Shown: positions 51,953 through 60,662, counted from the stretch's first letter. The stretch: 64,000 nt of DNA from UBA7803 sp963822255 (GCA_963822255.1 CAWGGV010000006.1:372001-436000), one strand, 5' to 3'. The notes: a model not told the origin generated them from the sequence alone. Numbers and translations: made by a program.

Positions 51953-52661
51953 CGTTGTCGAGGCCGCCGGCCCGGTTGGCGCCGTCCACCAGCGCCCGGG
52001 CACATCGCTCGAGCCCCTGCCGCCCCGCACCGCACTCCCGGACCACCGCCGCAATGTGCTCATCGTCGAGCATTTCCCACAGGCCGTCGCTGCACAGCAG
52101 CAGCAGGTCGCCGGCCTCCAGCTGCAGCTCGACGACGTCGGGCTCTACGGTGGCATCGAGGCCCAGGGCCCGGGTGACGATATGACGCCGGTCAGAGCGC
52201 CGTGCCGCCTCCCGGGTCAGCACCCCGCGCTCGAGCATCTCCTGCACCAGGCTGTGGTCCCGGGTGAGCGCGGACAGGACGCCGTCGTGGAAGCGATAAG
52301 CCCGCGAATCGCCCACGTTGCCGATCCGGCACCAGGCGTCGTCGACGGTGAGCAGCACCGCGGTGCTGCCCATGATCACGCCTCGCGACCGGGCAAGGCC
52401 GTGAACGCGGCGGTTGGCCGCCCACAACGCCGCCGCCAGGGCCGCGCTGTCCCGGGGGCGGTCCGCGCTGGCAAGGGAGTGGGCCACCGCGGCCACCGCC
52501 TCCCGGCTCGCCACGTCACCGTCGCTGAGACCGCCCATGCCGTCCGCCACCACAGCCATGCCCAGCGACTCGTCGATCGCCAGAGCGTCCTCGTTGCGTT
52601 CGCGCACGCGGCCGCGGTCGCTGACCGCCGCCATTTCCACTCCGGGGCCTGTGCGGCTCAT
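51906..52661 (-). CDS. PP2C-type Ser/Thr protein phosphatase
   Basis: A 251-residue soluble phosphatase (PPM/Stp1 type). Metal-binding motifs are all present: RERNEDALAI, VVADGMGG, GNVGDSRAY, LCSDGLWE and LDNVSVVLV. It should remove phosphate from Ser or Thr residues with Mn or Mg. No kinase gene is adjacent. The only Ser/Thr kinase in the window is the N-terminal domain of the giant sensor at 37490, so an opposing role is possible but speculative. A TATAAT lies eight bases before the ATG. Confidence 0.93.
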   Translation of the reverse strand: MSRTGPGVEMAAVSDRGRVRERNEDALAIDESLGMAVVADGMGGLSDGDVASREAVAAVAHSLASADRPRDSAALAAALWAANRRVHGLARSRGVIMGSTAVLLTVDDAWCRIGNVGDSRAYRFHDGVLSALTRDHSLVQEMLERGVLTREAARRSDRRHIVTRALGLDATVEPDVVELQLEAGDLLLLCSDGLWEMLDDEHIAAVVRECGAGRQGLERCARALVDGANRAGGLDNVSVVLVRHSAGLAQA

Positions 52662-52669
52662 GACCGCAC

Positions 52670-52675
52670 ATTATA
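52670..52675 (-). promoter_or_regulatory. Perfect -10 box eight bases before the PP2C start
   Basis: On the minus strand TATAAT spans 52675-52670 and the ATG begins at 52661. Transcription from this box would start within a few bases of the ATG and leave no room for a ribosome site. No strong -35 is seen at 17 bases. Confidence 0.45.
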
Positions 52676-52726
52676 GGCCAACGAACAGGCGCAATTGACG
52701 CAGCGGCGGGGTGCCGCGCGCGGAAA

Positions 52727-52735
52727 TGCTAAGAT
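52727..52735 (+). promoter_or_regulatory. Extended -10 box upstream of the DUF1244 gene
   Basis: TGCTAAGAT is an extended -10 element (TGn plus TAAGAT) 31 bases before the ATG at 52766, in the 104-base gap between divergent genes. A TTGACG at 52695-52700 is too far away to be its -35 partner. Confidence 0.35.
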
Positions 52736-52765
52736 GTGCCGCAGACGGGCAACAGGGCAGTGACG

Positions 52766-53035
52766 ATGAAACCTGAAGACCTGAACCACCAGCAGCGCAC
52801 GGAGATCGAGGCGGCCGTGTTCCGCCGCTTGCTCCAGCACCTCGACGAGCACAAGGAGGTCCAGAACATCGACCTCATGAACCTCGCCGGCTTCTGCCGC
52901 AACTGCCTGTCGAAGTGGTACGTGGCCGCCTGCGAGCAAGCGGGCATGGACATGGATTACGAGGCTGCCCGGAAGCGGGTCTACGGCATGCCGTACCCGG
53001 AGTGGAAGGCCCGCTACCAGACGGATCGGTCATAG
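52766..53035 (+). CDS. DUF1244 domain protein
   Basis: An 89-residue protein. The family motif is LMNLAGFCRNCLSKWYVAA with two cysteines, followed by GMDMDYEAARKRVYGMPYPEWKARYQ. The ATG at 52766 has AGGGCAG a short way upstream; an in-frame start at 52736 would sit within the promoter. It is four bases before the signal peptidase gene, so the two are probably co-transcribed. No function is known for this family. Confidence 0.9.
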   Translation: MKPEDLNHQQRTEIEAAVFRRLLQHLDEHKEVQNIDLMNLAGFCRNCLSKWYVAACEQAGMDMDYEAARKRVYGMPYPEWKARYQTDRS

Positions 53036-53039
53036 GCCG

Positions 53040-53723
53040 ATGAGCGCTGCTCCCTCCCGACGGATCTGGCTGGAGTGGCGGGGCTTCGTGCTCTTCGTGG
53101 CGGTGATGATGGTGTTCCGCTCGGCGGTCGCCGACTGGAACCAGGTGCCGTCAGGCTCGATGCAGCCTTCCATCCTGGTGGGCGACCGGATCGTGGTCGA
53201 CAAGCTCGCCTACGGGCTCCGGCTGCCGTTCACCATGACCCGGCTCGCCACCTGGCGGGGTCCGGCGCGCGGCGACGTGGTCACCTTCACCTCCCCGGAG
53301 GACGGGCGGCTGCTGGTCAAGCGGGTAGTGGCCGTGCCCGGTGACCGGATCTCGCTCCAACACAACCGGCTGACGGTCAACGGGGTCACCGCCGCGTATC
53401 AGCGCGTTCCGACGGCGGAGGCGCCGTTTCGGCCGCCCCCGGGCTACACCCTGTTCCGCGAGAGCCTCCTCGGCAGCGGCCGGCTGGTCATGCTCCACAA
53501 CGGCGGGCCCGCCGGATTCGCCAGCTCGTTTGCCGCCCTGGTGGTGCCAGAGGGCCGCTACATGATGCTGGGAGACAACCGGGACAACAGCCGCGACTCC
53601 CGCTTCATCGGCCTGGTGCCCCGGCGCAACATCATCGGCCAGGCCACCGCCGTGGCGTTCTCGCTGGACTACGACCACTACTACGCGCCGCGGCTCGACC
53701 GGTTCCTCACCGGGCTGCACTGA
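53040..53723 (+). CDS. Signal peptidase I (LepB type), short form
   Basis: A 227-residue leader peptidase with one N-terminal membrane segment (FVLFVAVMMVFRSAVADW). The catalytic serine is Ser40 in VPSGSMQPSI and the general base Lys94 in LLVKRVVAVPGD. The C-terminal box GDNRDNSRDSRFIGLV is intact. Typical proteobacterial LepB has two membrane helices and is longer, so this may be a second signal peptidase; the main gene is not in the window. Confidence 0.93.
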   Translation: MSAAPSRRIWLEWRGFVLFVAVMMVFRSAVADWNQVPSGSMQPSILVGDRIVVDKLAYGLRLPFTMTRLATWRGPARGDVVTFTSPEDGRLLVKRVVAVPGDRISLQHNRLTVNGVTAAYQRVPTAEAPFRPPPGYTLFRESLLGSGRLVMLHNGGPAGFASSFAALVVPEGRYMMLGDNRDNSRDSRFIGLVPRRNIIGQATAVAFSLDYDHYYAPRLDRFLTGLH

Positions 53724-53746
53724 CCGGCCGCGGCACCGCACTCGCC

Positions 53747-53965
53747 TCAGCGACGGCCGATGATCCGCCTGACCAGCCGCAGCACCACGGCACCCGCCAC
53801 CGCGAGCACCACCAGCACGGCCACCAGCGCCAGGCTGGTCAGGGCGTACTCGGCGAGAACGCGCCGGTCCATGCCGAGCTCGACGGCCAGCCAGCCGACG
53901 CCCGCGGCGACGGCCAGCGCGCCGAGCACGATGCTGCGCACCAGGCGGCTCTGCCGGCTGCTCAT
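53747..53965 (-). CDS. Small protein with two membrane helices
   Basis: A 72-residue hydrophobic protein. Two predicted helices (IVLGALAVAAGVGWLAVEL and LTSLALVAVLVVLAVAGAVVLRL) are linked by a charged turn GMDRRVLAEYA and flanked by basic ends. I recognise no family. Codon use fits the neighbourhood and the frame is convergent with lepB and divergent from the Qnr-like gene, so it is probably real. Confidence 0.65.
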   Translation of the reverse strand: MSSRQSRLVRSIVLGALAVAAGVGWLAVELGMDRRVLAEYALTSLALVAVLVVLAVAGAVVLRLVRRIIGRR

Positions 53966-54021
53966 GGCGCCCGCCGCTGGCGGCCGGGTAGACTCTCGGC
54001 CGAACTGCGGGAAGACACTCC

Positions 54022-54684
54022 ATGGACGGCAGAACGTTCGATCACGACGACCTGCGCGGGCGGCGCTTCGACCACCAGGACCTGTCCGGCGCCCGGTTCA
54101 CCCACTGCCGCCTCTCCGCCGCCAGCTTCCGCGGCACGGAGCTGCGGAGCGCTGTCTTCGAGCGCTGCCGCGCCTGGGAATCGGAGTCGCCGGAAGGCGC
54201 CGACTTTTCCTTCGCCGACCTGCGTGAAGCGCGCTTCAGCCACTGTGACCTCTCCATGGCCGCCTTCTGCCGGGCGCGCGCCTACGACCTGGTGCTCGAA
54301 AACTGCCAGGCCCAGGGCGCAGACTTCTCGCACCTGGACGCCCGCTTCCCGATCGCCACGCGGGAGCCGGTGGTGGCGTGCGCCCTGCGCCAATGCAACC
54401 TCGCCTACGCCGACCTCAGCCACGTGGATCTCTCCGGCGCCGACCTCTCGGGCAGCCGTCTGGTGGAAGCGGTGCTGGAGGAATGCTGCCTGCGGGATGC
54501 CGATCTCTCCGGCACCGAGCTCAGCAGCGTCACCGGCCGGGGCCTGATCCTGGCCGGCGCGGACCTCAGGGGCGCGAGCTTCAACAACCTGGATCCACGG
54601 CTGATCGACCTCACGGGGGTGAGGATCACGCCGGCCCAGGTGCCGATGCTGTTGGAGCCCCTGGGGGTGATCCTGGAAGGCTGA
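54022..54684 (+). CDS. Qnr-like pentapeptide repeat protein
   Basis: A 220-residue soluble protein of pentapeptide repeats (A(D/N)Lxx), predicted to form a right-handed beta helix that mimics DNA. Several segments match the quinolone-resistance protein family: CRAWESESPEGADFSFADL, FSHCDLSMAAFCRA, the Qnr-type CQAQGADF, and the C-terminal helix LLEPLGVILEG with VRITPAQ before it. Length is close to the 214-220 of Qnr. Qnr proteins bind DNA gyrase and topoisomerase IV and can lower fluoroquinolone sensitivity; the native role of chromosomal copies is uncertain. GGGAAG stands seven bases before the ATG. No mobile element is nearby, so it looks like a resident gene. Confidence 0.85.
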   Translation: MDGRTFDHDDLRGRRFDHQDLSGARFTHCRLSAASFRGTELRSAVFERCRAWESESPEGADFSFADLREARFSHCDLSMAAFCRARAYDLVLENCQAQGADFSHLDARFPIATREPVVACALRQCNLAYADLSHVDLSGADLSGSRLVEAVLEECCLRDADLSGTELSSVTGRGLILAGADLRGASFNNLDPRLIDLTGVRITPAQVPMLLEPLGVILEG

Positions 54685-54693
54685 GGCCCCCCA

Positions 54694-55515
54694 TCACGGC
54701 TGGCCGCCGCCGTGCGCAGCCGGCTTGGCACCGGTCGCGGCGTCTTCGGCGTTCACCGCCAGCAGCTCGACGTCGAAGATGAGCGCGGAGTTCGGCGGCA
54801 CCGGGCCCACCCGCCGGTCTCCGTACGCGAGGTCGGCCGGCACGAAGAACCGGTACTTGGCGCCGGGTGACATGAGCTGCAGACCTTCGGTCCAGCCGGC
54901 GATGACGCCGTTCAGAGGGAAGGTCGCAGGCTCACCGCGCTCGTAGGAGCTGTCGAAGACCGTGCCGTCCACCAGCCGCCCTTCGTAGTGGGTGGTCACG
55001 GTGTCGGTGGCGACGGGCTTGTCTCCCTCGCCCTGCTTCAGCACCTCGTACTGAAGGCCTGACGTCGTGGTCGTCACGCCGTCCCGCTTGCCGTTCTTCT
55101 CGAGAAAGGCCAGGCCGGACTCGAGGTTGTGCAGGGCCTCGTTGGCGGCCTTGGCCTGGCGGGCTTCCATCATGGCCGTCAGCACCCGCTCGGACTCCTG
55201 GGCATCCACGGCGGCGTCCCGCCCCGACAGCCGGTCGTCCACCCCGCGCACGAACGCGTCGGTGTCGATGCCCTCGGCGAACTGGCGCTGCACGTTCTCG
55301 GCAAAGCGGTAGCCGAGGCTGTAAGACGCCTTGGTGGAATCGTCGGCGAGCGGCGTCTGCTGGCCCGAGGCGGCCGCATCGCCGGCCGCGCCGCCGCTGG
55401 CGGGCTTGGCCGGGTCGGAGCCGGCATCGCCGGACCCGCAGCCCGCCGTCAGCACGAGGCAGAACGCCGCCGCTGGCAGCCAGCGTCCGATTGCGTGATG
55501 TTCCATGAACTGCAT
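54694..55515 (-). CDS. FKBP-type peptidyl-prolyl isomerase lipoprotein (FkpA/Mip-like)
   Basis: A 273-residue periplasmic folding factor. The ATG at 55515 has GGAGGAG upstream. A lipoprotein signal ends LVLTAGC, giving membrane attachment. An N-terminal dimerisation helix region (SYSLGYRFAENVQRQF, then LTAMMEARQAKAANEAL) precedes the FKBP domain, which has VTTHYEGRLVDGTVFDSSYERG, GVIAGWTEGLQLM and PADLAYGDR. It catalyses proline cis-trans isomerisation in the envelope. A Gly/Ala tail closes the protein. Its stop lies ten bases from the stop of the convergent Qnr-like gene. Confidence 0.93.
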   Translation of the reverse strand: MQFMEHHAIGRWLPAAAFCLVLTAGCGSGDAGSDPAKPASGGAAGDAAASGQQTPLADDSTKASYSLGYRFAENVQRQFAEGIDTDAFVRGVDDRLSGRDAAVDAQESERVLTAMMEARQAKAANEALHNLESGLAFLEKNGKRDGVTTTTSGLQYEVLKQGEGDKPVATDTVTTHYEGRLVDGTVFDSSYERGEPATFPLNGVIAGWTEGLQLMSPGAKYRFFVPADLAYGDRRVGPVPPNSALIFDVELLAVNAEDAATGAKPAAHGGGQP

Positions 55516-55890
55516 ATCAAGCTCCTCCGGCCAGTTGCCCACGTCCAGAGCACCGGGTTACATTCTGAACACAGTGGCCTATGTGGTTATTGGCTAGTGT
55601 CAAAAGCGATCAGGTCTCGAAAAGGGTCCCGGAAAGGTCAGGAAGAAAGCGCTCCGGATCCGTGATCCGGCGTGAGGTGGAGGCAGGCCCCCCGCCCGCC
55701 TCTGGTCAGGGGAACCTCGGAAAGCCGCCGGTATCATAGTATTGGCGGCTGCCGCCCCCGGACAGCGCGCATATAACCACAACTCCGATGCACAAGTAAG
55801 GGCTTCGGGATCGGGGCGGCGGTGTGAGCAGCCGCCCTACGGGGAAGGACGCAACGAACTCAGGTAAGGCACCCAGCCAGAAGGCAAAGC
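55516..55890. other. Intergenic region between fkpA-like gene and prc
   Basis: This 375-base divergent gap holds no convincing gene. A hairpin CCGGATC-CGT-GATCCGG lies at 55654-55670 without a T run. GTGGTTAT at 55583-55590 and ATAACCAC at 55773-55780 are inverted copies, possibly by chance. Weak -10-like hexamers (TATCAT near 55733, ATATAA near 55771) could serve prc. AAGG stands just before the prc ATG. Confidence 0.5.
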
Positions 55891-58149
55891 ATGCATTTCA
55901 TCAGACGTACCCTGCATCTCGCACCCTTCACCCGCGCGGGCACCCGCGCGGGCACCACAGGCGCACAGCGTGGCCGCATGCTCGCGCTGCTGCTGACGCT
56001 GACCCTCGGCGCCAGCACCGCGGGCTGGGCCGCCGAGCACGGCGGCGCGCAGGCGGCGAAACAACCGGCTCCGGTGGCAGACCACCAGCTCGCCTTCTCC
56101 ACGGCCGACCAGCCCCCGACCCTCGAGCCTCTGGACGTGCACCCGCGGACCCTGCTGACCATCGTCGAGCAGCTGCGGCACAACCACTACCTGGACAAGA
56201 AGCTCGACGACGACATGTCGAGCGAGATTTTCGACAACTACCTGAACATGCTCGACGGCGCGCACGCGTACTTCACGGCCGCCGATGTGGCCGACCTGAG
56301 CAAGAAGTACCGCTACAAGCTGGACGACGCGCTGGTTCGGGGCGACCTGGCACCGGCTTTCGACATCTTCAACCTCTACGAGAAGCGGCTGACCGAGCGG
56401 CTCGAGTACCTCCTGGAGCGCCTGCACGAGGGCCTCGGCGAGCTGAACTTCGACAAGGAGGAATCCATCGCCGTGGACCGCGAGGACGCGCCGTGGCCGG
56501 CCGGCAAGGCCGCCATGGACGATCTGTGGCGCCGGCGGCTCAAGGCTGCGGTGCTGGCCATGAAGCTGAACGGCAAGCCGGTGGACGAGATTCAGGAGCT
56601 GCTGACCAAGCGCTACGCCAATCGGCTGAAGCAGGCCGGCCAGGCCAAGAGCGAGGACTGCTTCCAGCTCTACGTCAATGCCTTTGCCACCACCTACGAT
56701 CCGCACACCCAGTACTTCTCGCCGCGGACCTCGCAGAACTTCAACATCAACATGTCGCTCCAGCTCGAAGGCATCGGTGCGGTGCTGCGCAGCGATGACG
56801 AATACACGTCGGTGGTCGAGCTGGTGCCCGCCGGTCCCGCGGACAAGTCGGGGCTGCTGAAGCCCTCGGACCGCATCGTCAGCGTCGGTCAGGGCCAGGA
56901 CGGCCCGCTCATCGACGTGGTGGGCTGGCGCCTGGACGACGTGGTGGAGCTGATCCGCGGCCCGAAGGACTCCACGGTACGGCTGGAAGTGATTCCCCAC
57001 ACCTCGACCGACGCGAGCAATACCCGGGTGCTCACCATCAAACGCGACGCTGTGGAGCTCGAGGAGCAGGCCGCCCAGAAGCGTCTGCTCACCATCAACC
57101 AGAACGGCCAGACCCACAAGATCGGCATCATCGAGGTGCCCACGTTCTATGCGGATTTCAAGGCGATTCAGGAAGGTGATCCCAACTACAAGAGCACCAC
57201 GCGGGACGTGCGCAAGCTCATCGGCGAGCTCAAGAAGGACGGCATGGAGGCCCTGGTCATCGACCTGCGCAACAACGGCGGCGGGTCGCTTCAGGAAGCC
57301 GACACCATGACTGGCCTGTTCATCAAGTCCGGCCCCACGGTTCAGGTGAAGTCGGCCAACCGCCGTCCGAGCATCTACGCCGACACCGACGACGCCGTGG
57401 CCTGGGACGGCCCCATGGCCGTGCTGGTGAACCGCCTCTCCGCGTCGGCTTCCGAGATCTTCGCCGGCGCCATCCAGGACTACCAGCGTGGCCTGATCAT
57501 CGGCAGCCAGACCTTCGGCAAGGGCACGGTGCAGACCTTGATTCCGCTGAACCGCGGGCAGCTCAAGATCACGGCGGCCAAGTTCTACCGGGTGTCCGGG
57601 CAGAGCACCCAGCATCAGGGGGTGATTCCCGACATCGAGTTCCCGCAGCTCTACGATCCGGAAAAGATCGGTGAAAGCTCGCTGCACGACTCCATGCCCT
57701 GGGACATGATCCAGCCGGCCGTGTACCCCCACAGTAACGACATTCATCCGCTCCTGGCACAGCTCAACGCGCTGCATCAGAAGCGGGCGGCGAAAGACCC
57801 GGACTTCCAGTACCTGCAGGCCCTGGCAGCCAAGAACCGCGAGGAGAGTCGCGAGACCACGGTCTCGCTGAACGAGGCGGAACGGACCGCCGAGCAGAAG
57901 CAGGACGATGCCTGGCGCCTGTCGGTGGAGAACAAGCTCCGTACCGCCAAGGGTGAAAACCCGGTGGCGGACGTCGACGAGCTGGACAAGGTCGTCGAGG
58001 CCGAAGAGGACTCCAAGGACGAAGACCCGGACAAGGACGCCATGCTGCGAGAGTCCGGCAACATCCTGGTCGACTACATGCATCTCAGCAGCCAGGTCGC
58101 CCTGGCGGAGCATCGCGCCGACCAGGACAAGGACATCGCAGTGCAATGA
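55891..58149 (+). CDS. prc: Carboxy-terminal processing protease Prc (Tsp, S41 family)
   Basis: A 752-residue periplasmic protease that degrades or trims proteins from the C-terminus, including SsrA-tagged proteins and cell-wall enzymes. A signal peptide (LALLLTLTLGASTAGWA) follows a basic leader of about 30 residues. The PDZ domain is near 275-360 (VVELVPAGPADKSGLLKPSDRI). Catalytic Ser519, Asp530 and Lys544 lie in RLSASASEIFAGAIQDYQ and FGKGTVQ, with the same spacing as in E. coli Tsp. A C-terminal DUF3340-type region with charged helices ends the protein. It is transcribed with lon downstream or separately from it, as a hairpin lies between. Confidence 0.96.
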   Translation: MHFIRRTLHLAPFTRAGTRAGTTGAQRGRMLALLLTLTLGASTAGWAAEHGGAQAAKQPAPVADHQLAFSTADQPPTLEPLDVHPRTLLTIVEQLRHNHYLDKKLDDDMSSEIFDNYLNMLDGAHAYFTAADVADLSKKYRYKLDDALVRGDLAPAFDIFNLYEKRLTERLEYLLERLHEGLGELNFDKEESIAVDREDAPWPAGKAAMDDLWRRRLKAAVLAMKLNGKPVDEIQELLTKRYANRLKQAGQAKSEDCFQLYVNAFATTYDPHTQYFSPRTSQNFNINMSLQLEGIGAVLRSDDEYTSVVELVPAGPADKSGLLKPSDRIVSVGQGQDGPLIDVVGWRLDDVVELIRGPKDSTVRLEVIPHTSTDASNTRVLTIKRDAVELEEQAAQKRLLTINQNGQTHKIGIIEVPTFYADFKAIQEGDPNYKSTTRDVRKLIGELKKDGMEALVIDLRNNGGGSLQEADTMTGLFIKSGPTVQVKSANRRPSIYADTDDAVAWDGPMAVLVNRLSASASEIFAGAIQDYQRGLIIGSQTFGKGTVQTLIPLNRGQLKITAAKFYRVSGQSTQHQGVIPDIEFPQLYDPEKIGESSLHDSMPWDMIQPAVYPHSNDIHPLLAQLNALHQKRAAKDPDFQYLQALAAKNREESRETTVSLNEAERTAEQKQDDAWRLSVENKLRTAKGENPVADVDELDKVVEAEEDSKDEDPDKDAMLRESGNILVDYMHLSSQVALAEHRADQDKDIAVQ

Positions 58150-58156
58150 CCCGGGG

Positions 58157-58178
58157 CCCCGGGAGGATGCTCCCGGGG
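58157..58178 (+). terminator. GC-rich hairpin after prc
   Basis: CCCCGGGAG at 58157-58165 pairs perfectly with CTCCCGGGG at 58170-58178 around a GATG loop, eight bases after the prc stop. There is no T run directly after it; TTTT appears only at 58209. It may end or protect the prc message. A direct repeat GGGGCTCACCCG follows at 58175 and 58192. Confidence 0.5.
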
Positions 58179-58207
58179 CTCACCCGTCCCAGGGGCTCAC
58201 CCGCCCC

Positions 58208-58235
58208 CTTTTATCGCCTTTCCCCGACCCCACAT
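58208..58235 (+). promoter_or_regulatory. Possible heat-shock (sigma-32) promoter for lon
   Basis: CCCCACAT at 58228-58235 is one change from the sigma-32 -10 consensus CCCCATnT region. CTTTTAT at 58208-58214, 13 bases upstream, is a poor match to the -35 CTTGAAA. lon is a heat-shock gene in known species, which is why I list this. The ATG is 34 bases further on. Confidence 0.3.
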
Positions 58236-58269
58236 AGTCACGACCGACGGCAAGAAGGGCGCTCCTCAC

Positions 58270-60654
58270 ATGGACATAGACCAGCAAGGCGAGATCGTTC
58301 AGGAAGACGGCGAGAAGCGGCAGATCCTGCTGCCGAGCGAGATTCTGCCCAGTCACATCTACGTGCTGCCCCAGAATCACCGGCCGTTCTTCCCGGGCCA
58401 GGCCATCCCGCTGGTCATGAACGCCGACGTCTGGCTGCCGACCCTGAAGGCCGTTCAGGAGCGCAAGCAGGAGGTGGTGGGGCTGGTCGCCACCCGCCGC
58501 GACGGCGACGGCGTGCCGTCCGCGTCCGACCTGCACGGCATGGGCACCGTGTGCCGCATTCACCGTATCCACCGCGAGCAGGACCAGCTCCAGGTGCTGC
58601 TGGAGGGGCTGCAGCGCTTCCAGGTGCGGCGCTGGCTGCAGGACGAGCCGCCGCTGCTGGCCAACGTACAGTATTTTCCCCAGCGCCCGGAGAGTCGCTC
58701 CGAGGAGCAGAAGGCTTATGCCGTCGCCATCATCAACACCATCAAGGAGCTGATCCCCTTGAATCCCCTCTACGGGGAGGAGCTGAAGGTGTTCCTGGCG
58801 CGCTCGAACCCCAACGAGCCGTCTCTGCTGGCCGACTTCGCCGCCAGCCTCACGTCGGCCAGCAAGGAAGATCTCCAGGAGGTGCTGGAGACCATCTCGG
58901 TGCAGCGACGCCTGGAGAAGGTGGTGGAGCTTCTGCACAAGGAGGTGGAGATCGCCCAGGCGCAGATGGACATCCGCCGACAGGTGGAATCGGAGCTCCA
59001 GGGCCGGCAGCGCGAAGTGTTTCTGCGCCAGCAGCTCAAGTTCATCCAGCAGGAACTGGGGCTGGCGAAGGACGACAAGACCGCCGAGATCGACGAGTTC
59101 AAGGCCCGCCTCGAGGCGCTGACCGTGCCGGAGCAGGCGCAGACGCGGATCGACGACGAGATCAGGAAGCTGTCCCTGCTCGAGACCGGCTCCGCCGAGT
59201 ATGGGGTCACCCGTAATTACCTGGACTGGATCACCAGCATTCCCTGGGGCCGCTACAGCGAGGATACCCAGGACCTGAGCGCCGCCTCACGAGTGCTCGA
59301 CGCCCATCATGAAGGTCTCCATGACATCAAGGAGCGGATCCTCGAGTTTCTGGCCCTCGGCATCATGAAGGGTGACGTGGCCGGCTCGATCATCTGCTTC
59401 GTGGGCCCTCCCGGGGTCGGCAAGACGTCCCTCGGCCGCGCCATCGCGGACGCGTTGGGACGGAAGTTCTATCGCTTCTCCGTCGGCGGCATGCGCGACG
59501 AGGCGGAGATCAAGGGCCACCGCCGCACCTACATCGGCGCCCTGCCCGGCAAGCTGGTGCAGGCGCTGAAGGACTGCCGGGTAGCGAATCCCGTCATCAT
59601 GCTCGACGAGATCGACAAGGTGGGGGCGTCCTACCAGGGCGATCCCGCATCGGCATTGCTGGAAGTTCTGGACCCGGAGCAAAACGGCACCTTCCACGAC
59701 CATTATCTGGACGTGGACCTGGATCTGTCCCGGGTGCTGTTCATCTGCACCGCCAACCAGCTCGATACCATCCCCGGCCCGCTCCTCGACCGCATGGAGG
59801 TCGTTCACCTGTCCGGCTACCTGGACAACGAGAAGTTGTCCATCGCCAGGAAGCATCTGCTGCCCCGGCAGCTTTCCCGGGCGGGGCTGCGCCGGCGCGG
59901 CGACCTCAAGGTACCCGCACCGGCGCTCAAGAAGGTCATCGAGCAGTACTCCCGGGAGCCCGGGGTGCGCAAGCTGGAGAAGGCACTGGCGCGGCTGGTG
60001 CGCAAGGCCGTGGTGAAGATTCTGAAGGACGGCAAGCGACCGGTGGAAATCCCAGCCGGCAAGATCGAGGAGTACCTGGGTCAACCCATCTACGAGGCGG
60101 AGCAGCTCGAGCAGGGCATCGGCATCGTCACCGGCCTCGCCTGGACACCGCTCGGCGGCGCCACCCTGCCGGTGGAGGCCACCCTGGTGCACAACCGCCG
60201 GTCCGGCTTCCAGCTCACCGGTCAGCTCGGCAAGGTGATGCAGGAGTCCGCCAACATCGCCTACAGCTACGTGCGCGGCAACGCCGAGCGCTACGGGATT
60301 CCGGCCGACTGGTTCGACGACGCCTACCTGCACCTGCACGTTCCCGCAGGTGCGACGCCCAAAGACGGCCCCAGCGCCGGGGTCACCATCGGCTCGGCGC
60401 TGGTTTCCCTGGCCACCGGCAAGGCGCCTCGCGCGGGCTTCGCCATGACCGGAGAGCTGACCCTGACCGGGCGGGTCTATCCGGTGGGCGGAATCCGCGA
60501 GAAGCTGCTCGCCGCCAAGCGTCAGAAGATCCGCCACGTGATCCTGCCGGCGGCCAACGAGCGCGACTGGGTGGAGGTGCCCGATCACATCCGCCGCGGC
60601 ATCCAGGCACACTTCGCCGAGACCTTCGGGGACGTGGCAGCGTTGATCTTCTGA
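58270..60654 (+). CDS. lon: ATP-dependent protease Lon
   Basis: A 794-residue cytoplasmic protease that degrades misfolded and regulatory proteins. The N-terminal LON substrate domain covers about 20-215. The AAA+ module has Walker A GPPGVGKTSLGRAIA near 377 and Walker B MLDEIDKVGASYQGDP. The proteolytic dyad is Ser702 in PKDGPSAGVT and Lys745 in GGIREKLLAAKR, 43 residues apart as in E. coli Lon. Length is that of ordinary bacterial Lon. It lies eight bases before a transporter gene. GAAGGG stands about a dozen bases before the ATG. Confidence 0.97.
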   Translation: MDIDQQGEIVQEDGEKRQILLPSEILPSHIYVLPQNHRPFFPGQAIPLVMNADVWLPTLKAVQERKQEVVGLVATRRDGDGVPSASDLHGMGTVCRIHRIHREQDQLQVLLEGLQRFQVRRWLQDEPPLLANVQYFPQRPESRSEEQKAYAVAIINTIKELIPLNPLYGEELKVFLARSNPNEPSLLADFAASLTSASKEDLQEVLETISVQRRLEKVVELLHKEVEIAQAQMDIRRQVESELQGRQREVFLRQQLKFIQQELGLAKDDKTAEIDEFKARLEALTVPEQAQTRIDDEIRKLSLLETGSAEYGVTRNYLDWITSIPWGRYSEDTQDLSAASRVLDAHHEGLHDIKERILEFLALGIMKGDVAGSIICFVGPPGVGKTSLGRAIADALGRKFYRFSVGGMRDEAEIKGHRRTYIGALPGKLVQALKDCRVANPVIMLDEIDKVGASYQGDPASALLEVLDPEQNGTFHDHYLDVDLDLSRVLFICTANQLDTIPGPLLDRMEVVHLSGYLDNEKLSIARKHLLPRQLSRAGLRRRGDLKVPAPALKKVIEQYSREPGVRKLEKALARLVRKAVVKILKDGKRPVEIPAGKIEEYLGQPIYEAEQLEQGIGIVTGLAWTPLGGATLPVEATLVHNRRSGFQLTGQLGKVMQESANIAYSYVRGNAERYGIPADWFDDAYLHLHVPAGATPKDGPSAGVTIGSALVSLATGKAPRAGFAMTGELTLTGRVYPVGGIREKLLAAKRQKIRHVILPAANERDWVEVPDHIRRGIQAHFAETFGDVAALIF

Positions 60655-60662
60655 CCGGCCAG

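Noticed and set aside
55654..55670. Hairpin upstream of prc as a terminator
   Set aside because: It has a seven-base stem but no T run and lies in a divergent region upstream of both genes, so no transcript would need ending there.
55837..58146. A 769-codon minus-strand frame opposite prc
   Set aside because: prc has intact signal peptide, PDZ and catalytic residues on the plus strand; the antisense frame has none.
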